Shown piece by piece: positions 25,987-35,035 of a stretch of DNA of 52,029 nt. The notes beneath the pieces were generated by a model, which saw only the letters and a program-made list of their open reading frames with translations, did no database searches and was not told the DNA's origin. Source of the DNA: Clostridia bacterium (GTDB taxonomy: Bacteria > Bacillota > Clostridia > UMGS1810); contig JAFQBA010000033.1 in the NCBI GenBank assembly GCA_017416845.1, forward strand, positions 1 through 52,029. The letters run 5' to 3'. Within the stretch, counting starts at the first letter, position 1. Every line of letters begins with the position of its first letter. A program made the position numbers and the translations under genes.

Positions 25987-27294
25987 ATGAGTAATTATTA
26001 TCAGGCTGAAGTTGAAACACTTCCTACTGAAGAGCTCAAAAAAATTCAAAGTGAAAAACTTGTAAAGCTTGTCAAACATGTTTATGATAATGTTGAATAT
26101 TATCGTAAAAAAATGGACGAGAAAGGAATTAAACCGGAAGATGTAAAATCTGTAAATGATCTTCATAAGCTTCCTTTTCTCACAAAAGCCGACCTCAGGG
26201 ATGCGTATCCATATGGTCTTTTAGCAAAGCCACTCACTGATTGTGTTCGTATTCAGTCAACAAGCGGAACAACCGGCAAGAGGGTTGTAGTATTTTACAC
26301 ACAACATGATATTGAAATTTGGGAACAGTGTTGCGCAAGAGCAATAATGGCCGTTGGCGGTACCAAAGAAGACGTAGTTCAGGTGTGCTATGGTTATGGA
26401 CTCTTTACCGGAGGAGCCGGATTACATGGCGGATCTCACAAAGTTGGTTCACTTACTCTTCCTATGTCTTCGGGCAATACCGAAAGACAGATTCAGTTTA
26501 TGATGGATTTAGGTTCGACCATTATATGCTGTACACCTTCATACGCTGCATATATAGGTGAAACATTAAAAGAAATGGGTTATACACCTGATGATAACAA
26601 ACTTAAAGCCGGTATTTTCGGTGCAGAACCATGGACTGAAGAAATGAGAAGAGATATTGAAAATTCTCTTGGAATTAAAGCTTACGACATATATGGTCTT
26701 ACAGAGATGTGTGGACCCGGTGTTTCATTTGAATGTACTGAACAAACCGGTATGCATATTAATGAGGATTTCTTCATTCCCGAAATTATTGATCCTGATA
26801 CCGGAGAAGTACTTCCTGAAGGTTCAAAAGGCGAACTCGTGTTTACAACTCTTGATAAAGAAGCTTTTCCGCTTCTTCGTTACAGAACAAGGGATATTTG
26901 TGTTCTTTCACGAAAAAAATGTTCTTGTGGACGTACTTTTATTAAAATGACTAAACCCATGGGTAGAAGCGATGATATGCTTATCATCAGAGGTGTTAAT
27001 GTATTCCCGTCACAGATTGAAACAGTTCTTCTTGAGCAAGGATATTCACCTAACTATCGTATTGAAGTTGACAGAGCAAATAATAATGATACTCTTGATG
27101 TTTACGTTGAGCTTACAAGTGAACAGTTCTCTGATACTGTTAAAGATGTATCAATTAAAGAAAAACAACTTGCTGAAGCTGTAAAGACTATGCTTGGTAT
27201 AAAACCCAACATGCATCTTGTACCTCCAAAGAGCATTGCGAGAAGCGAAGGTAAAGCAGTTAGAGTTGTTGATAAAAGAAAACTTCATGACTGA
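25987..27294 (+). CDS. paaK: Phenylacetate--CoA ligase-type adenylate-forming enzyme
   Basis: A 435-residue acyl-CoA ligase of the PaaK family, which activates phenylacetate or other aryl acids through an adenylate. The ATP-binding P-loop is STSGTTGKRVV (about residues 93-103). A10-like DIYGLTEMCGPG and LRYRTRDICVLS follow, and a small C-terminal AMP-binding subdomain begins around MGRSDDMLIIRGVNVFPSQIE. The next gene encodes an ACT-domain protein. That pair is common in anaerobic Bacillota, often with indolepyruvate:ferredoxin oxidoreductase in amino-acid fermentation; no such gene is seen here. Confidence 0.92.
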   Translation: MSNYYQAEVETLPTEELKKIQSEKLVKLVKHVYDNVEYYRKKMDEKGIKPEDVKSVNDLHKLPFLTKADLRDAYPYGLLAKPLTDCVRIQSTSGTTGKRVVVFYTQHDIEIWEQCCARAIMAVGGTKEDVVQVCYGYGLFTGGAGLHGGSHKVGSLTLPMSSGNTERQIQFMMDLGSTIICCTPSYAAYIGETLKEMGYTPDDNKLKAGIFGAEPWTEEMRRDIENSLGIKAYDIYGLTEMCGPGVSFECTEQTGMHINEDFFIPEIIDPDTGEVLPEGSKGELVFTTLDKEAFPLLRYRTRDICVLSRKKCSCGRTFIKMTKPMGRSDDMLIIRGVNVFPSQIETVLLEQGYSPNYRIEVDRANNNDTLDVYVELTSEQFSDTVKDVSIKEKQLAEAVKTMLGIKPNMHLVPPKSIARSEGKAVRVVDKRKLHD

Positions 27295-27317
27295 TTGTGA
27301 CTGAAAGGAGATTAATA

Positions 27318-27734
27318 ATGAGCGTTAAACAAATTTCTGTTTTTATTGAGAACAAAAAAGGTGCTCTCGCTGAAGTTACAAAATTTATGGCAGAACACGA
27401 TATTAACCTAAAGGCGCTTTCGATTGCCGATACACAAGATTTTGGTATTCTCAGAGTAATCACCGATAAGCCTGAGCGCGCCAGAGATGTATTGAGAGAT
27501 GCAGGTTATACTGCGGTTGCAACTTCTGTTCTTGCTGTTGCAATTGAAGATAAACCCGGAAGCATGGCTGCTGTTCTATCTGTGCTTAATAATGCTGATG
27601 TTATGGTAGAATATACATATGCATTTATGTCCAGTGCTCCGGGAAAAGCATACATGATTTTCAGAGTTGACAACAATGATAAAGCTACGAAAGCATTACT
27701 CGAAAATGATATTAAAATTACGGTTCTCGAATAA
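27318..27734 (+). CDS. Tandem ACT-domain protein
   Basis: A 138-residue protein made of two ACT domains: VKQISVFIENKKGALAEVTKFMAEHDINLKALS (residues 2-35) and VLAVAIEDKPGSMAAVLSVLNNADVMVEYTYA (about 70-101). ACT domains bind amino acids and act as allosteric sensors. There is no catalytic domain, so it may act in trans on the upstream ligase or sense aromatic amino acids. The ATG at 27318 is eight bases after AAAGGAG; the GTG at 27297 has no such site. It starts 24 bases after paaK. Confidence 0.9.
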   Translation: MSVKQISVFIENKKGALAEVTKFMAEHDINLKALSIADTQDFGILRVITDKPERARDVLRDAGYTAVATSVLAVAIEDKPGSMAAVLSVLNNADVMVEYTYAFMSSAPGKAYMIFRVDNNDKATKALLENDIKITVLE

Positions 27735-27746
27735 ATAATTATATGA

Positions 27747-27793
27747 AAAAACATCCTATGCAGACGTTAATCGTTTGGTAGGATGTTTTTTTG
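27747..27793. terminator. Bidirectional terminator between the ACT gene and the glycosyltransferase
   Basis: AAAACATCCTA and TAGGATGTTTT arms (about 27748-27757 and 27779-27788) with A-rich 5' and T-rich 3' flanks; it serves two convergent genes. Confidence 0.87.
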
Positions 27794-27817
27794 GTATATA
27801 TATAATAATTACGAGCT

Positions 27818-29245
27818 TTAGTTTTTCTTGACTAATTCTTTTTGAATGGTGACTGCCTGTGTATCTTCTATCTTTACCTGTGAATCATGGGGGATTGGTT
27901 TCCACGAGACCTTCATAAATATTGACGCATACATTGTCCATGCGCCGATAAAATCAAACAAGGGCCACATAAAACTATACCATATTTTTTTATACCATTT
28001 TATTTTTTTAATTCTCTTGCGTTCTGAAATAAAAACATACGTTGCTTCTGCAATGCCATACAAATGCATTCCAAGTCTTCCGGCTGCTCTCCAACCTAAT
28101 ATAGTTAATATACAAGATAAAAAACCTTGATTTATGTATATTATGAAATAGCATACATAAGAGAACAGAGCGAATAAAAACTCAATCAGATTTATTGGAG
28201 TAATGTGTAATAATATGTCAAGAGACATAAAACGTTGTCTGAATCCTTTTGATGTGAAAATATTTTTCAACAATTTTCCCCCGGATTCGAAAAAAGCAAG
28301 GATATGTCCCTTTCCCCAACGGGTTCTTTGTCTGAGAGCAATTTTGAGACCGGTAGGTTGTTCGTCATAAAATTCAGCGGCATCGTTATATGAAATGGTA
28401 TGTCCATTTGCAACTGCATCAGCAGTGAATGCTCTGTCCTCGGTTAAGGAAGTATAATTCCATCCATTTAAAACAAATTCATTGGAAAATAAAAAGCCTG
28501 TTCCCTGAATATTTGTTGCAACATTAAAATAAGATCTGGGTCTGTTGTTAAGTCTTATTGAACGGAGCCAATGTATGGCGTATGAGGCAGAAATCCAGTT
28601 GTCATCAAAGTTTTTTGTGTTACGATATGAACATATAATTTTTTCACCTTCATCAAAAGCTTCATTCATTCTGGTAACATAATCTTTTTTAACAAGGTTG
28701 TCTGCATCAAAAATAAAATATCCTTCAAATGATTTTATACCAAAATCCTCTTCAATTCTGTTAAATAGAAATTGAAGAGCGAACCCTTTTGTTCGTCTTT
28801 CGTTATCAAATCTTTCGTAGACAGTTGCACCGTATTTTCGGGCTATTTCTGCAGTCTTGTCTGTACAGTTATCGGCAATTACAAAAGTTGTTATTAAGTC
28901 AGAGGGATAATCTTGCTTATTCAGACTATCCAATAAGTTTCCGATAACTTTTTCTTCGTTACGTGCAGCAATAAGAACTGCATATTTATGCTTGTTGTTT
29001 GTTGGTTTAAATTTTCTTGTTGTTATCGCTCCGACTATGGTATAGATTATTCTGTATGCACATAAAAAGGCCAAAACATATGTTATTGCTGCTTTGAACG
29101 TATCAGCAATTTCGTATATATTCATTTCGTTCATACGTGAAAAACTTAAAAAAGTTTCTTTTATGGCTGTTACATAATCTATTAAAAATTCAAACAGGTA
29201 TACTATGTAGTTAAATATACTTTTAAAAAGTGTACTCACATTCAA
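27818..29245 (-). CDS. Membrane glycosyltransferase family 2
   Basis: A 475-residue processive-type inverting glycosyltransferase. A membrane segment (about residues 45-70) precedes the GT-A domain: YAVLIAARNEEKVIGNLLDSL (donor binding), FVIADNCTD, YFIFDADNLV (D-x-D metal site), ALTEDRAFT-like SLTEDRAFTADA (acceptor/ED motif) and QRTRWGKGH (the Q-x-x-R-W motif of polymerising or membrane enzymes). Three or four C-terminal membrane segments follow. It may build an exopolysaccharide or transfer a sugar to a lipid; the product is unknown. AAAGGAC lies five bases before the ATG, and the gene is monocistronic. Confidence 0.9.
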   Translation of the reverse strand: MNVSTLFKSIFNYIVYLFEFLIDYVTAIKETFLSFSRMNEMNIYEIADTFKAAITYVLAFLCAYRIIYTIVGAITTRKFKPTNNKHKYAVLIAARNEEKVIGNLLDSLNKQDYPSDLITTFVIADNCTDKTAEIARKYGATVYERFDNERRTKGFALQFLFNRIEEDFGIKSFEGYFIFDADNLVKKDYVTRMNEAFDEGEKIICSYRNTKNFDDNWISASYAIHWLRSIRLNNRPRSYFNVATNIQGTGFLFSNEFVLNGWNYTSLTEDRAFTADAVANGHTISYNDAAEFYDEQPTGLKIALRQRTRWGKGHILAFFESGGKLLKNIFTSKGFRQRFMSLDILLHITPINLIEFLFALFSYVCYFIIYINQGFLSCILTILGWRAAGRLGMHLYGIAEATYVFISERKRIKKIKWYKKIWYSFMWPLFDFIGAWTMYASIFMKVSWKPIPHDSQVKIEDTQAVTIQKELVKKN

Positions 29246-29338
29246 TGTCCTTTCCTTTTGATGTTAGTCTTAAAATTCTCATACAAATATACCACAATTG
29301 ATGATATATGTCAAGAAAAGATAAACGCAAACAATTTG

Positions 29339-29368
29339 TTGTTTACAATAAAATAATTATGTAAACAA
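29339..29368. promoter_or_regulatory. Inverted repeat in the GT2/dacF intergenic region
   Basis: TTGTTTACA (29339-29347) and TGTAAACAA (29360-29368) are perfect 9-base arms separated by 12 A/T bases. They lie between two divergent genes and look like an operator. No regulator is indicated. Confidence 0.4.
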
Positions 29369-29423
29369 ATCTGCCTGTAATATTATTCTTGATTTGTAAT
29401 ATATATTTTAATGGGTGATTATA

Positions 29424-30566
29424 TTGAAAAAGTTTATTTCATACATCGTTATAACAATACTGATATTTACTTCTTATTGCTTTAATTCTAATGCAGAGGG
29501 TGAAAATGATTTACTATCTCTTAATTGTCCGTCTGCTATTCTTATGGACTATGAATCGGGTGAAGTTTTATATGAAAAGAACCCTGACGAAATAAGAGCG
29601 ATGGCAAGTGTTACTAAAATAATGACATTGTTGATTTGTATGGAAGAAATTAATGCCGGAAATATTAGTTATGATGATATTGTTACCGGAAGTGCGAATG
29701 CTAAAAGCTATGGTGGATCTACTATTTTTCTTGATGAAGGGGAAAAAATCAGTGTTAGAGATCTTTTAAAGGGTATAGCTGTGGCTTCCGGAAATGACGC
29801 TTCGGTTGCTATGGCTGAATATGTCAGTGGCAGTGAGAGTGCATTTGTTTTAAGAATGAATGAAACTGCTAAAAGACTTGGAATGATTAACACTAATTTC
29901 GTAAATTGCAACGGACTTGATGAAGATGGACACTATTCTACCGCAAGAGATATAGCTATTATGTCAAGGGAACTTATGAAATATAATGATATTTTTCAAT
30001 TTACGACTATTTGGATGGATTCTCTCAGAAATGGAACATTTACCCTTTCTAATACAAATAAATTGATAAAATATTACGATGGTGCCACCGGATTAAAAAC
30101 GGGAAGTACCGATAATGCACGATTTTGTATAAGTGCTACAGCTAAACGTGATAATATGCATCTTATTGCTGTTATAATGGGTGCTGAAACATCAAAACTT
30201 CGTCAGGCTGATGCTGTTACATTGTTAAATTACGGATTTAATAATTATTTATCTGAAACAATTGTTGATTCTGAAAACTATTCCAGAATAATTTCTGTAG
30301 AAAAAGGGGAAAAGAATAGTGTTGCAATTATTCCGAAGTCCGATTATTGTATTGTTAAAGAAAAAAATTGCGATGATGCCTTTTCTTGTAAATTATCTTT
30401 GAAAAAGCGATTCAATGCACCTATAAATAAAGGTGATTGTGCGGGGTATATTATCATTGAAAATAACGGGAAAGAGGTTGATAGGGTAGAACTCATATTT
30501 TCTTCAAGTGTTACGAAATGTGGTTTTTGGAAACAGTTCAGAAATAATCTTTTAAAAGTCTTTTGA
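29424..30566 (+). CDS. dacF: D-alanyl-D-alanine carboxypeptidase, DacF/DacA type
   Basis: Penicillin-binding protein 5-like DD-carboxypeptidase that trims D-Ala from peptidoglycan stem peptides outside the membrane. The product of about 380 residues has a signal peptide (residues 1-25, ending around NSNAEG), the S-x-x-K nucleophile in MASVTKIMT, S-x-N as AVASGNDASVAMAE, and K-T-G in GLKTGSTDNA. A C-terminal beta-rich PBP5_C domain follows. TTG at 29424, five bases after GGGTGA, is the likely start; GTG 29415 overlaps that site. In spore formers DacF-type enzymes shape spore peptidoglycan, but the sequence alone does not separate this from vegetative DacA. Confidence 0.92.
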   Translation: MKKFISYIVITILIFTSYCFNSNAEGENDLLSLNCPSAILMDYESGEVLYEKNPDEIRAMASVTKIMTLLICMEEINAGNISYDDIVTGSANAKSYGGSTIFLDEGEKISVRDLLKGIAVASGNDASVAMAEYVSGSESAFVLRMNETAKRLGMINTNFVNCNGLDEDGHYSTARDIAIMSRELMKYNDIFQFTTIWMDSLRNGTFTLSNTNKLIKYYDGATGLKTGSTDNARFCISATAKRDNMHLIAVIMGAETSKLRQADAVTLLNYGFNNYLSETIVDSENYSRIISVEKGEKNSVAIIPKSDYCIVKEKNCDDAFSCKLSLKKRFNAPINKGDCAGYIIIENNGKEVDRVELIFSSSVTKCGFWKQFRNNLLKVF

Positions 30567-30578
30567 TATGGTGTATAT

Positions 30579-31340
30579 ATGAACATATGTGATAAATTTA
30601 AAAAAATATATGATTGTATACGTTTTTTTTACAGCGAATGTAAAACTTTTCACATAAGTGCTTACAGTGCAAAAGTATCATATTTTTTTATTTTATCTTT
30701 TGTTCCTTTGACTGCTCTTATAAATAAATTTTTAGCGAGTTTATTTTTTGATATTAATTATAATTTTTCGCACCTTATTTCTTTTGGAACCCTGCTGAGT
30801 GCGTGGTCAGCAGGGAAGGGCTTTAATGCCATGTCGGAAGGATTCAATATTATTTTAAATATAACAAAAAGCAAAAACTATTTTATAAAAAGAATACGCG
30901 GGTTAATTCTTTCGATAGTTTTTGCTTTAATTATTGTTTTTCTTATTATAAGCGGTTTATTCGGGTTGAGAATTATATCTGCCTTATTTAATATCAATGA
31001 GTACAAAGTATTATTTTCAGTTCTGCAAAAGGTATTTTTTTACTTTTTCGTATATGGTTTAGTTGTCTTCGGATATTCGTATCTTCCTGACTGGAAACAC
31101 AAAGATTGTTTTATTGTCAAGCCATCAGTAAAGCATGTTTGCATAGCATCATTGCTTACTTCATTTGTAATATGCGTTTTGTTTTTTCTGTTTTCACTTT
31201 ATATATCAAATGAAATTAAAGATATTACCTATACTTCATTATTTTATTTTTCGTTAACGGTAATAATTTGGATATATTTGTCTGTATATGTTATTATGAT
31301 TGGTTTTAAAATAGTGAATGATTTAAATAAACATCATTGA
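30579..31340 (+). CDS. YihY/BrkB-family membrane protein
   Basis: A 253-residue integral membrane protein with about six membrane segments. The N-terminal KTFHISAYSAKVSYFFILSFVPLTALI and the GTLLSAWSAGKGFNAMSEGFNIILNI block are typical of the YihY (formerly 'ribonuclease BN', BrkB) family, whose function is not settled. It begins 12 bases after dacF, likely in one transcript, and its last seven bases overlap the 3' end of the convergent ctpA-like gene. Confidence 0.88.
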   Translation: MNICDKFKKIYDCIRFFYSECKTFHISAYSAKVSYFFILSFVPLTALINKFLASLFFDINYNFSHLISFGTLLSAWSAGKGFNAMSEGFNIILNITKSKNYFIKRIRGLILSIVFALIIVFLIISGLFGLRIISALFNINEYKVLFSVLQKVFFYFFVYGLVVFGYSYLPDWKHKDCFIVKPSVKHVCIASLLTSFVICVLFFLFSLYISNEIKDITYTSLFYFSLTVIIWIYLSVYVIMIGFKIVNDLNKHH

Positions 31341-32839
31341 GCATCCCATTCATGCTTATATTTTGTCCAATCATCATTTTTGAAGATATCTATGGCTTTT
31401 TCCAAAGATGTGTTTAGAACAACATCATTACCATTTAACACTTCTTCGATCTTTAATTGTGTTGTTATGTCAGTTACACCATATGGATACAGACCTGTAA
31501 TTTTTTGGAAATTTATTGCAGCAGTATATGTTTTATTATCATAAATTCCGTCCGGGATTCCTACAGAAAGACCAAGTGCATAGTATCTTTGTTCAATAGC
31601 CATAACATCTTCTCCCACATCTCCCTCTTTAAGAATGCGTTCATATGTTACAGAATTGAATTTTGAATTTTCATATGCAACTGTTTTATCCGGTGCAATT
31701 ACATCAGGAGTAACTCCAATACCGTTGATTTTTCTCATGTTAGGAGACAAAAACTCTGCTTCAGTTATTTTAATTCCACCGCCAATTTTAAGGTTCAATA
31801 GATTTTGCATTGTTCCTTTTCCGAATGATTTTGAACCGACAACAATTCCTGCTCCGCTATCCTGTACAGCTGCAGCGAAAGCTTCGGATGCGCTTGCGCT
31901 GTTTTCATTTATAAGTACAATAAGATTGTATTTAATATAATTATTTTCAGAATAAAGAACAACATTCCTGAATGGATTTTTATATTCGAGATTTATAACA
32001 GGACCTGCAGGAACAAAAAGATTACATAATTCAACCATTGCATTCAGAGATCCGCCGGGATTGTTTCTTAGATCAAGAATTATATCGGTAATATTTTTCG
32101 AATCAAAAACAGATAATGCACCCTTGGTATAATCTGCAATATGTTCATCAAATTCCGATAGACAGATATAACCTATTGTATCGTTTTCAAGACATTGATA
32201 ATAGCCGTTGCTTACATAAACCTTTCTTCTGACAGGATTTATCTGAAACTCAGAACCTTTTCTGTTTATTGTAAGATTAACTGATGTCCCGGGTTCCCCC
32301 AAAACATAGCTTTGCGCAATACTTATGTCAAGTCCGGCAAGATTTATATCACCGACTTTTGTAATTATGTCACCGATCATAAGCCCCGATTCCATAGCCG
32401 GAGTATCTTCATAAACGTTAGTAATTAAAAGTCCGTTGTTAACCGTGGTAATCATTACACCTATGCCGCAAATTTCACCGCTTATACCTGTAATAAAACT
32501 TTGCATTTCTTCCTCGGAATAATATGTTGTATATTTGTCGAGAGAACCAAACAGTCCCGAAAATACTTCATAAATAATTTCAGGATTTTCTTTGATTAAA
32601 TGTTCAACGGTTGCTCTGTATAAATCTTCTTTGCTAACATCAAATTTATATCTGCTCATTATCAGTGAAACAGCCTGATTATAATAGTCGACAGCTTTAT
32701 CCGGCGTTAATGTTTCGTTGTTGCTTTCCTGCTGTGTATCGATCGATGATTGAATTGATTCATCTGCATAAGCAAGTGTTGAAAAAATAACTGTAAGTGT
32801 AAAAAATATAAAACATAATTTATTGCATATTTTGAGCAT
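31334..32839 (-). CDS. S41-family C-terminal processing peptidase (CtpA-like) with peptidoglycan-binding domain
   Basis: A 501-residue secreted or anchored serine protease. Signal peptide at residues 1-25; a helical region; a PDZ domain (about 115-200, GIGVMITTVNNGLLITNVYEDTPA, GDIITKVGDINLAG); a tail-specific protease domain with ILDLRNNPGGSL, catalytic Ser in NENSASASEAFAAA and Lys in GSKSFGKGTMQ. A C-terminal peptidoglycan-binding-1 repeat (about 410-475, GEDVMAIEQRYYALG, YDNKTYTAAINFQ) follows. This is the layout of Bacillus CtpB, which signals during sporulation, though vegetative CtpA is similar. GGAG precedes the ATG. argS lies upstream by 18 bases on the same strand. Confidence 0.92.
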   Translation of the reverse strand: MLKICNKLCFIFFTLTVIFSTLAYADESIQSSIDTQQESNNETLTPDKAVDYYNQAVSLIMSRYKFDVSKEDLYRATVEHLIKENPEIIYEVFSGLFGSLDKYTTYYSEEEMQSFITGISGEICGIGVMITTVNNGLLITNVYEDTPAMESGLMIGDIITKVGDINLAGLDISIAQSYVLGEPGTSVNLTINRKGSEFQINPVRRKVYVSNGYYQCLENDTIGYICLSEFDEHIADYTKGALSVFDSKNITDIILDLRNNPGGSLNAMVELCNLFVPAGPVINLEYKNPFRNVVLYSENNYIKYNLIVLINENSASASEAFAAAVQDSGAGIVVGSKSFGKGTMQNLLNLKIGGGIKITEAEFLSPNMRKINGIGVTPDVIAPDKTVAYENSKFNSVTYERILKEGDVGEDVMAIEQRYYALGLSVGIPDGIYDNKTYTAAINFQKITGLYPYGVTDITTQLKIEEVLNGNDVVLNTSLEKAIDIFKNDDWTKYKHEWDAQ

Positions 32840-32857
32840 CGTTTTCTCCTGCTTTCA

Positions 32858-34567
32858 TTACATCTTTTCAGGGGCTTCAATTTTTAAGATTTTAAATACG
32901 TTCTTAATAACATTTTTTGTTGTATGACAAAGAAGAAGTCTTGCCTGACACATCTTTTCATCTTCACATTTAACTCTGCAGCTGTTATAGAATGAATGAA
33001 AAAGTGCTGATAAATCCATCGCAAATCTTGTTAATTTACTGGGTTCCATAGAAACTGATGCAAGATAAATTTCGTTTGGATAGGAGATAATCTTTTCGAT
33101 AAGTTCTATTTCTGCGTCATCTTTAAGGAGTGACAAATCAATGTTGTCAACAGGCAAAAGTTTTATACCTTCGTCTTCGAGATTCCGTATGATGCTTGCT
33201 ATTCTTGCATGAGCATATTGTACATAGAATACGGGATTTTCGTTGTTTTGGGCTATTGCAAGGTCAAGATCAAATTCGAGATGACTTCCTGCCTGACGAA
33301 GATTGAAGAAAAACCTTGCCGCATCAATGCCAATATCTTCTACAAGGTCAGAGAGTGTTATCATTTCACCGGTACGTTTGCTCATTCTGACCGCTTCTCC
33401 ACCTTTAACAAGACGAACAAGCTGCATAATGATGATTTCAAGCTTATTTCCGTCGCAACCGATGGCATCCATGGCACCTTTCATTCTGGCAACGTGACCG
33501 TGATGGTCTGCACCCCAGATATTTATTACCTGATCAAAGTTCCTTTTTTCAAATTTATTTCTGTGATATGCAATATCAACAGCGAAATAGGTGGGAAATC
33601 CATTAGCACGAATCAAAACATCATCTTTTTCAGCACCAAACTCGGTTGATTTAAACCATAATGCACCGTCTTTTTCATAGGTGAGAGAGCTTTTTTTCAA
33701 AAGTTCGATGGTCTCGGCTACTTCACCGTTTTTATGTATTTTGCTTTCGTTGAACCATACATCATAGTTAATTCGGTAGTCTGACAAATCAGATTTTAAT
33801 TTTGCAATATTTTTTTCAAGACCGTAAGCAACAAGAGCTTTTTTTCGTTCTTCGCTTGAACATTCAAGATATTTATCACCGTGAATTTCAATGAAATTCT
33901 GTGCATGAACTTTGATATCATTTCCCTGATACCAGTCTTCGGAAAATTCAACCGCATCTTCACCTTTTAATGCCTGAATGTATCTTGCTTCAAGAGAATT
34001 ACCGAATTTTTCAATCTGAGCTCCGTCATCGTTAATATAAAATTCCCTTGTAACGTCATAGCCGGCTGTTTCTAAAATACTTGCAAGACTGTCACCGAGG
34101 GCACCTCCGCGAGCATTGCCCATATGCATGGGACCGGTGGGGTTTGCACTTACAAACTCAACCATAACTTTTTTACCTTTGCCCACATCGAGTTTGCCGA
34201 AATCGTCCCCTGCAACATATGCTTTCTTCAGTGCATCATAAATTCTGTTTTTCGAAAGATAAAAGTTTATAAAACCGGGGCCTGCTATTTCAATTTTTTC
34301 GATGTAGGTATTTTCGGTGTTCATTGAATCAATGAGTGCTTTTGCGATGTTTACAGGAGAGTTTCTTAATATTTTTGTAAGTTTCATCGCAATGTTTGAG
34401 GAGAAATCTCCGTGAGTTTTTTCTTTTGGGATTTCTGTCTCAATTTCAATAGCAAGAGCTTTTTCATAAGCATCATCATCAATATTAATATTACTTTTAA
34501 TATTTTCTATTGCGTTATAAATAGTATCCCGTATTTGTTTTTTAGTCTCAAAAATTATATTATTCAT
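32858..34567 (-). CDS. argS: Arginine--tRNA ligase
   Basis: Class I aminoacyl-tRNA synthetase charging tRNA-Arg. The 569-residue protein has the N-terminal Arg-tRNA additional domain, the HIGH-type signature in GPMHMGNARGG (about residue 130), a KMSK-type loop RMSKRTGEMITL (about 385), and a C-terminal DALR anticodon-binding domain (VQYAHARIASIIRN onward). AGAGAGGT lies seven bases before the ATG. It follows the DUF1934 gene, the same order as ywiB-argS of Bacillus. No T-box leader is present, because the gene is inside an operon. Confidence 0.96.
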   Translation of the reverse strand: MNNIIFETKKQIRDTIYNAIENIKSNINIDDDAYEKALAIEIETEIPKEKTHGDFSSNIAMKLTKILRNSPVNIAKALIDSMNTENTYIEKIEIAGPGFINFYLSKNRIYDALKKAYVAGDDFGKLDVGKGKKVMVEFVSANPTGPMHMGNARGGALGDSLASILETAGYDVTREFYINDDGAQIEKFGNSLEARYIQALKGEDAVEFSEDWYQGNDIKVHAQNFIEIHGDKYLECSSEERKKALVAYGLEKNIAKLKSDLSDYRINYDVWFNESKIHKNGEVAETIELLKKSSLTYEKDGALWFKSTEFGAEKDDVLIRANGFPTYFAVDIAYHRNKFEKRNFDQVINIWGADHHGHVARMKGAMDAIGCDGNKLEIIIMQLVRLVKGGEAVRMSKRTGEMITLSDLVEDIGIDAARFFFNLRQAGSHLEFDLDLAIAQNNENPVFYVQYAHARIASIIRNLEDEGIKLLPVDNIDLSLLKDDAEIELIEKIISYPNEIYLASVSMEPSKLTRFAMDLSALFHSFYNSCRVKCEDEKMCQARLLLCHTTKNVIKNVFKILKIEAPEKM

Positions 34568-34585
34568 TTAATGTACCTCTCTGTA

Positions 34586-35014
34586 TTAAGCATTTTGTCT
34601 TTTAATTTCTATTTCAAAGTTGTTCTTGCTTGATGTTTGACTATTAACATCAAGATAATAGTCAACATTTATTTTACCACCGGTTTTATCAACATCAATA
34701 TTCATTTTATCAGTGAAAATTCCGATTAATAAATCACCGTAAGGGGTGTTGTAATAGGTGTTTGTTTTTCGATCCTTCATAAAAAGCATCTGTGTATTGA
34801 CGGATCCGTTTCGCGTAAGTGAAACATAGTTTGAGCCTATTTCAATCGATGTTTTTGTGCCTTCAAGTCCGGTCAGTTCCGATTCTTCATAATCTATGAA
34901 ATATACACCGTCCCGGTGTTCGAAATCAGCCTCTGTTGTAAGACTGACATCGGTTGTGTCATCATCACCATATGACTGAAGACCTTTAATTGATATTAAA
35001 TATTTTTTATCCAT
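34586..35014 (-). CDS. DUF1934-family protein (YwiB-like)
   Basis: A 142-residue calycin-like beta-barrel protein. It begins KKYLISIKGLQSYGDDDTTDVSLTTEADF and contains a YFIDYEESELTGLEGTKTSIEI stretch and a TPYGDLLIGIFTDKMNI stretch, both characteristic of DUF1934. It is placed between ddl and argS on one transcript. The function is not known; the persistent association with argS suggests a housekeeping role. Confidence 0.9.
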   Translation of the reverse strand: MDKKYLISIKGLQSYGDDDTTDVSLTTEADFEHRDGVYFIDYEESELTGLEGTKTSIEIGSNYVSLTRNGSVNTQMLFMKDRKTNTYYNTPYGDLLIGIFTDKMNIDVDKTGGKINVDYYLDVNSQTSSKNNFEIEIKRQNA

Positions 35015-35035
35015 TGTTTATCTCCGATAATTAAA

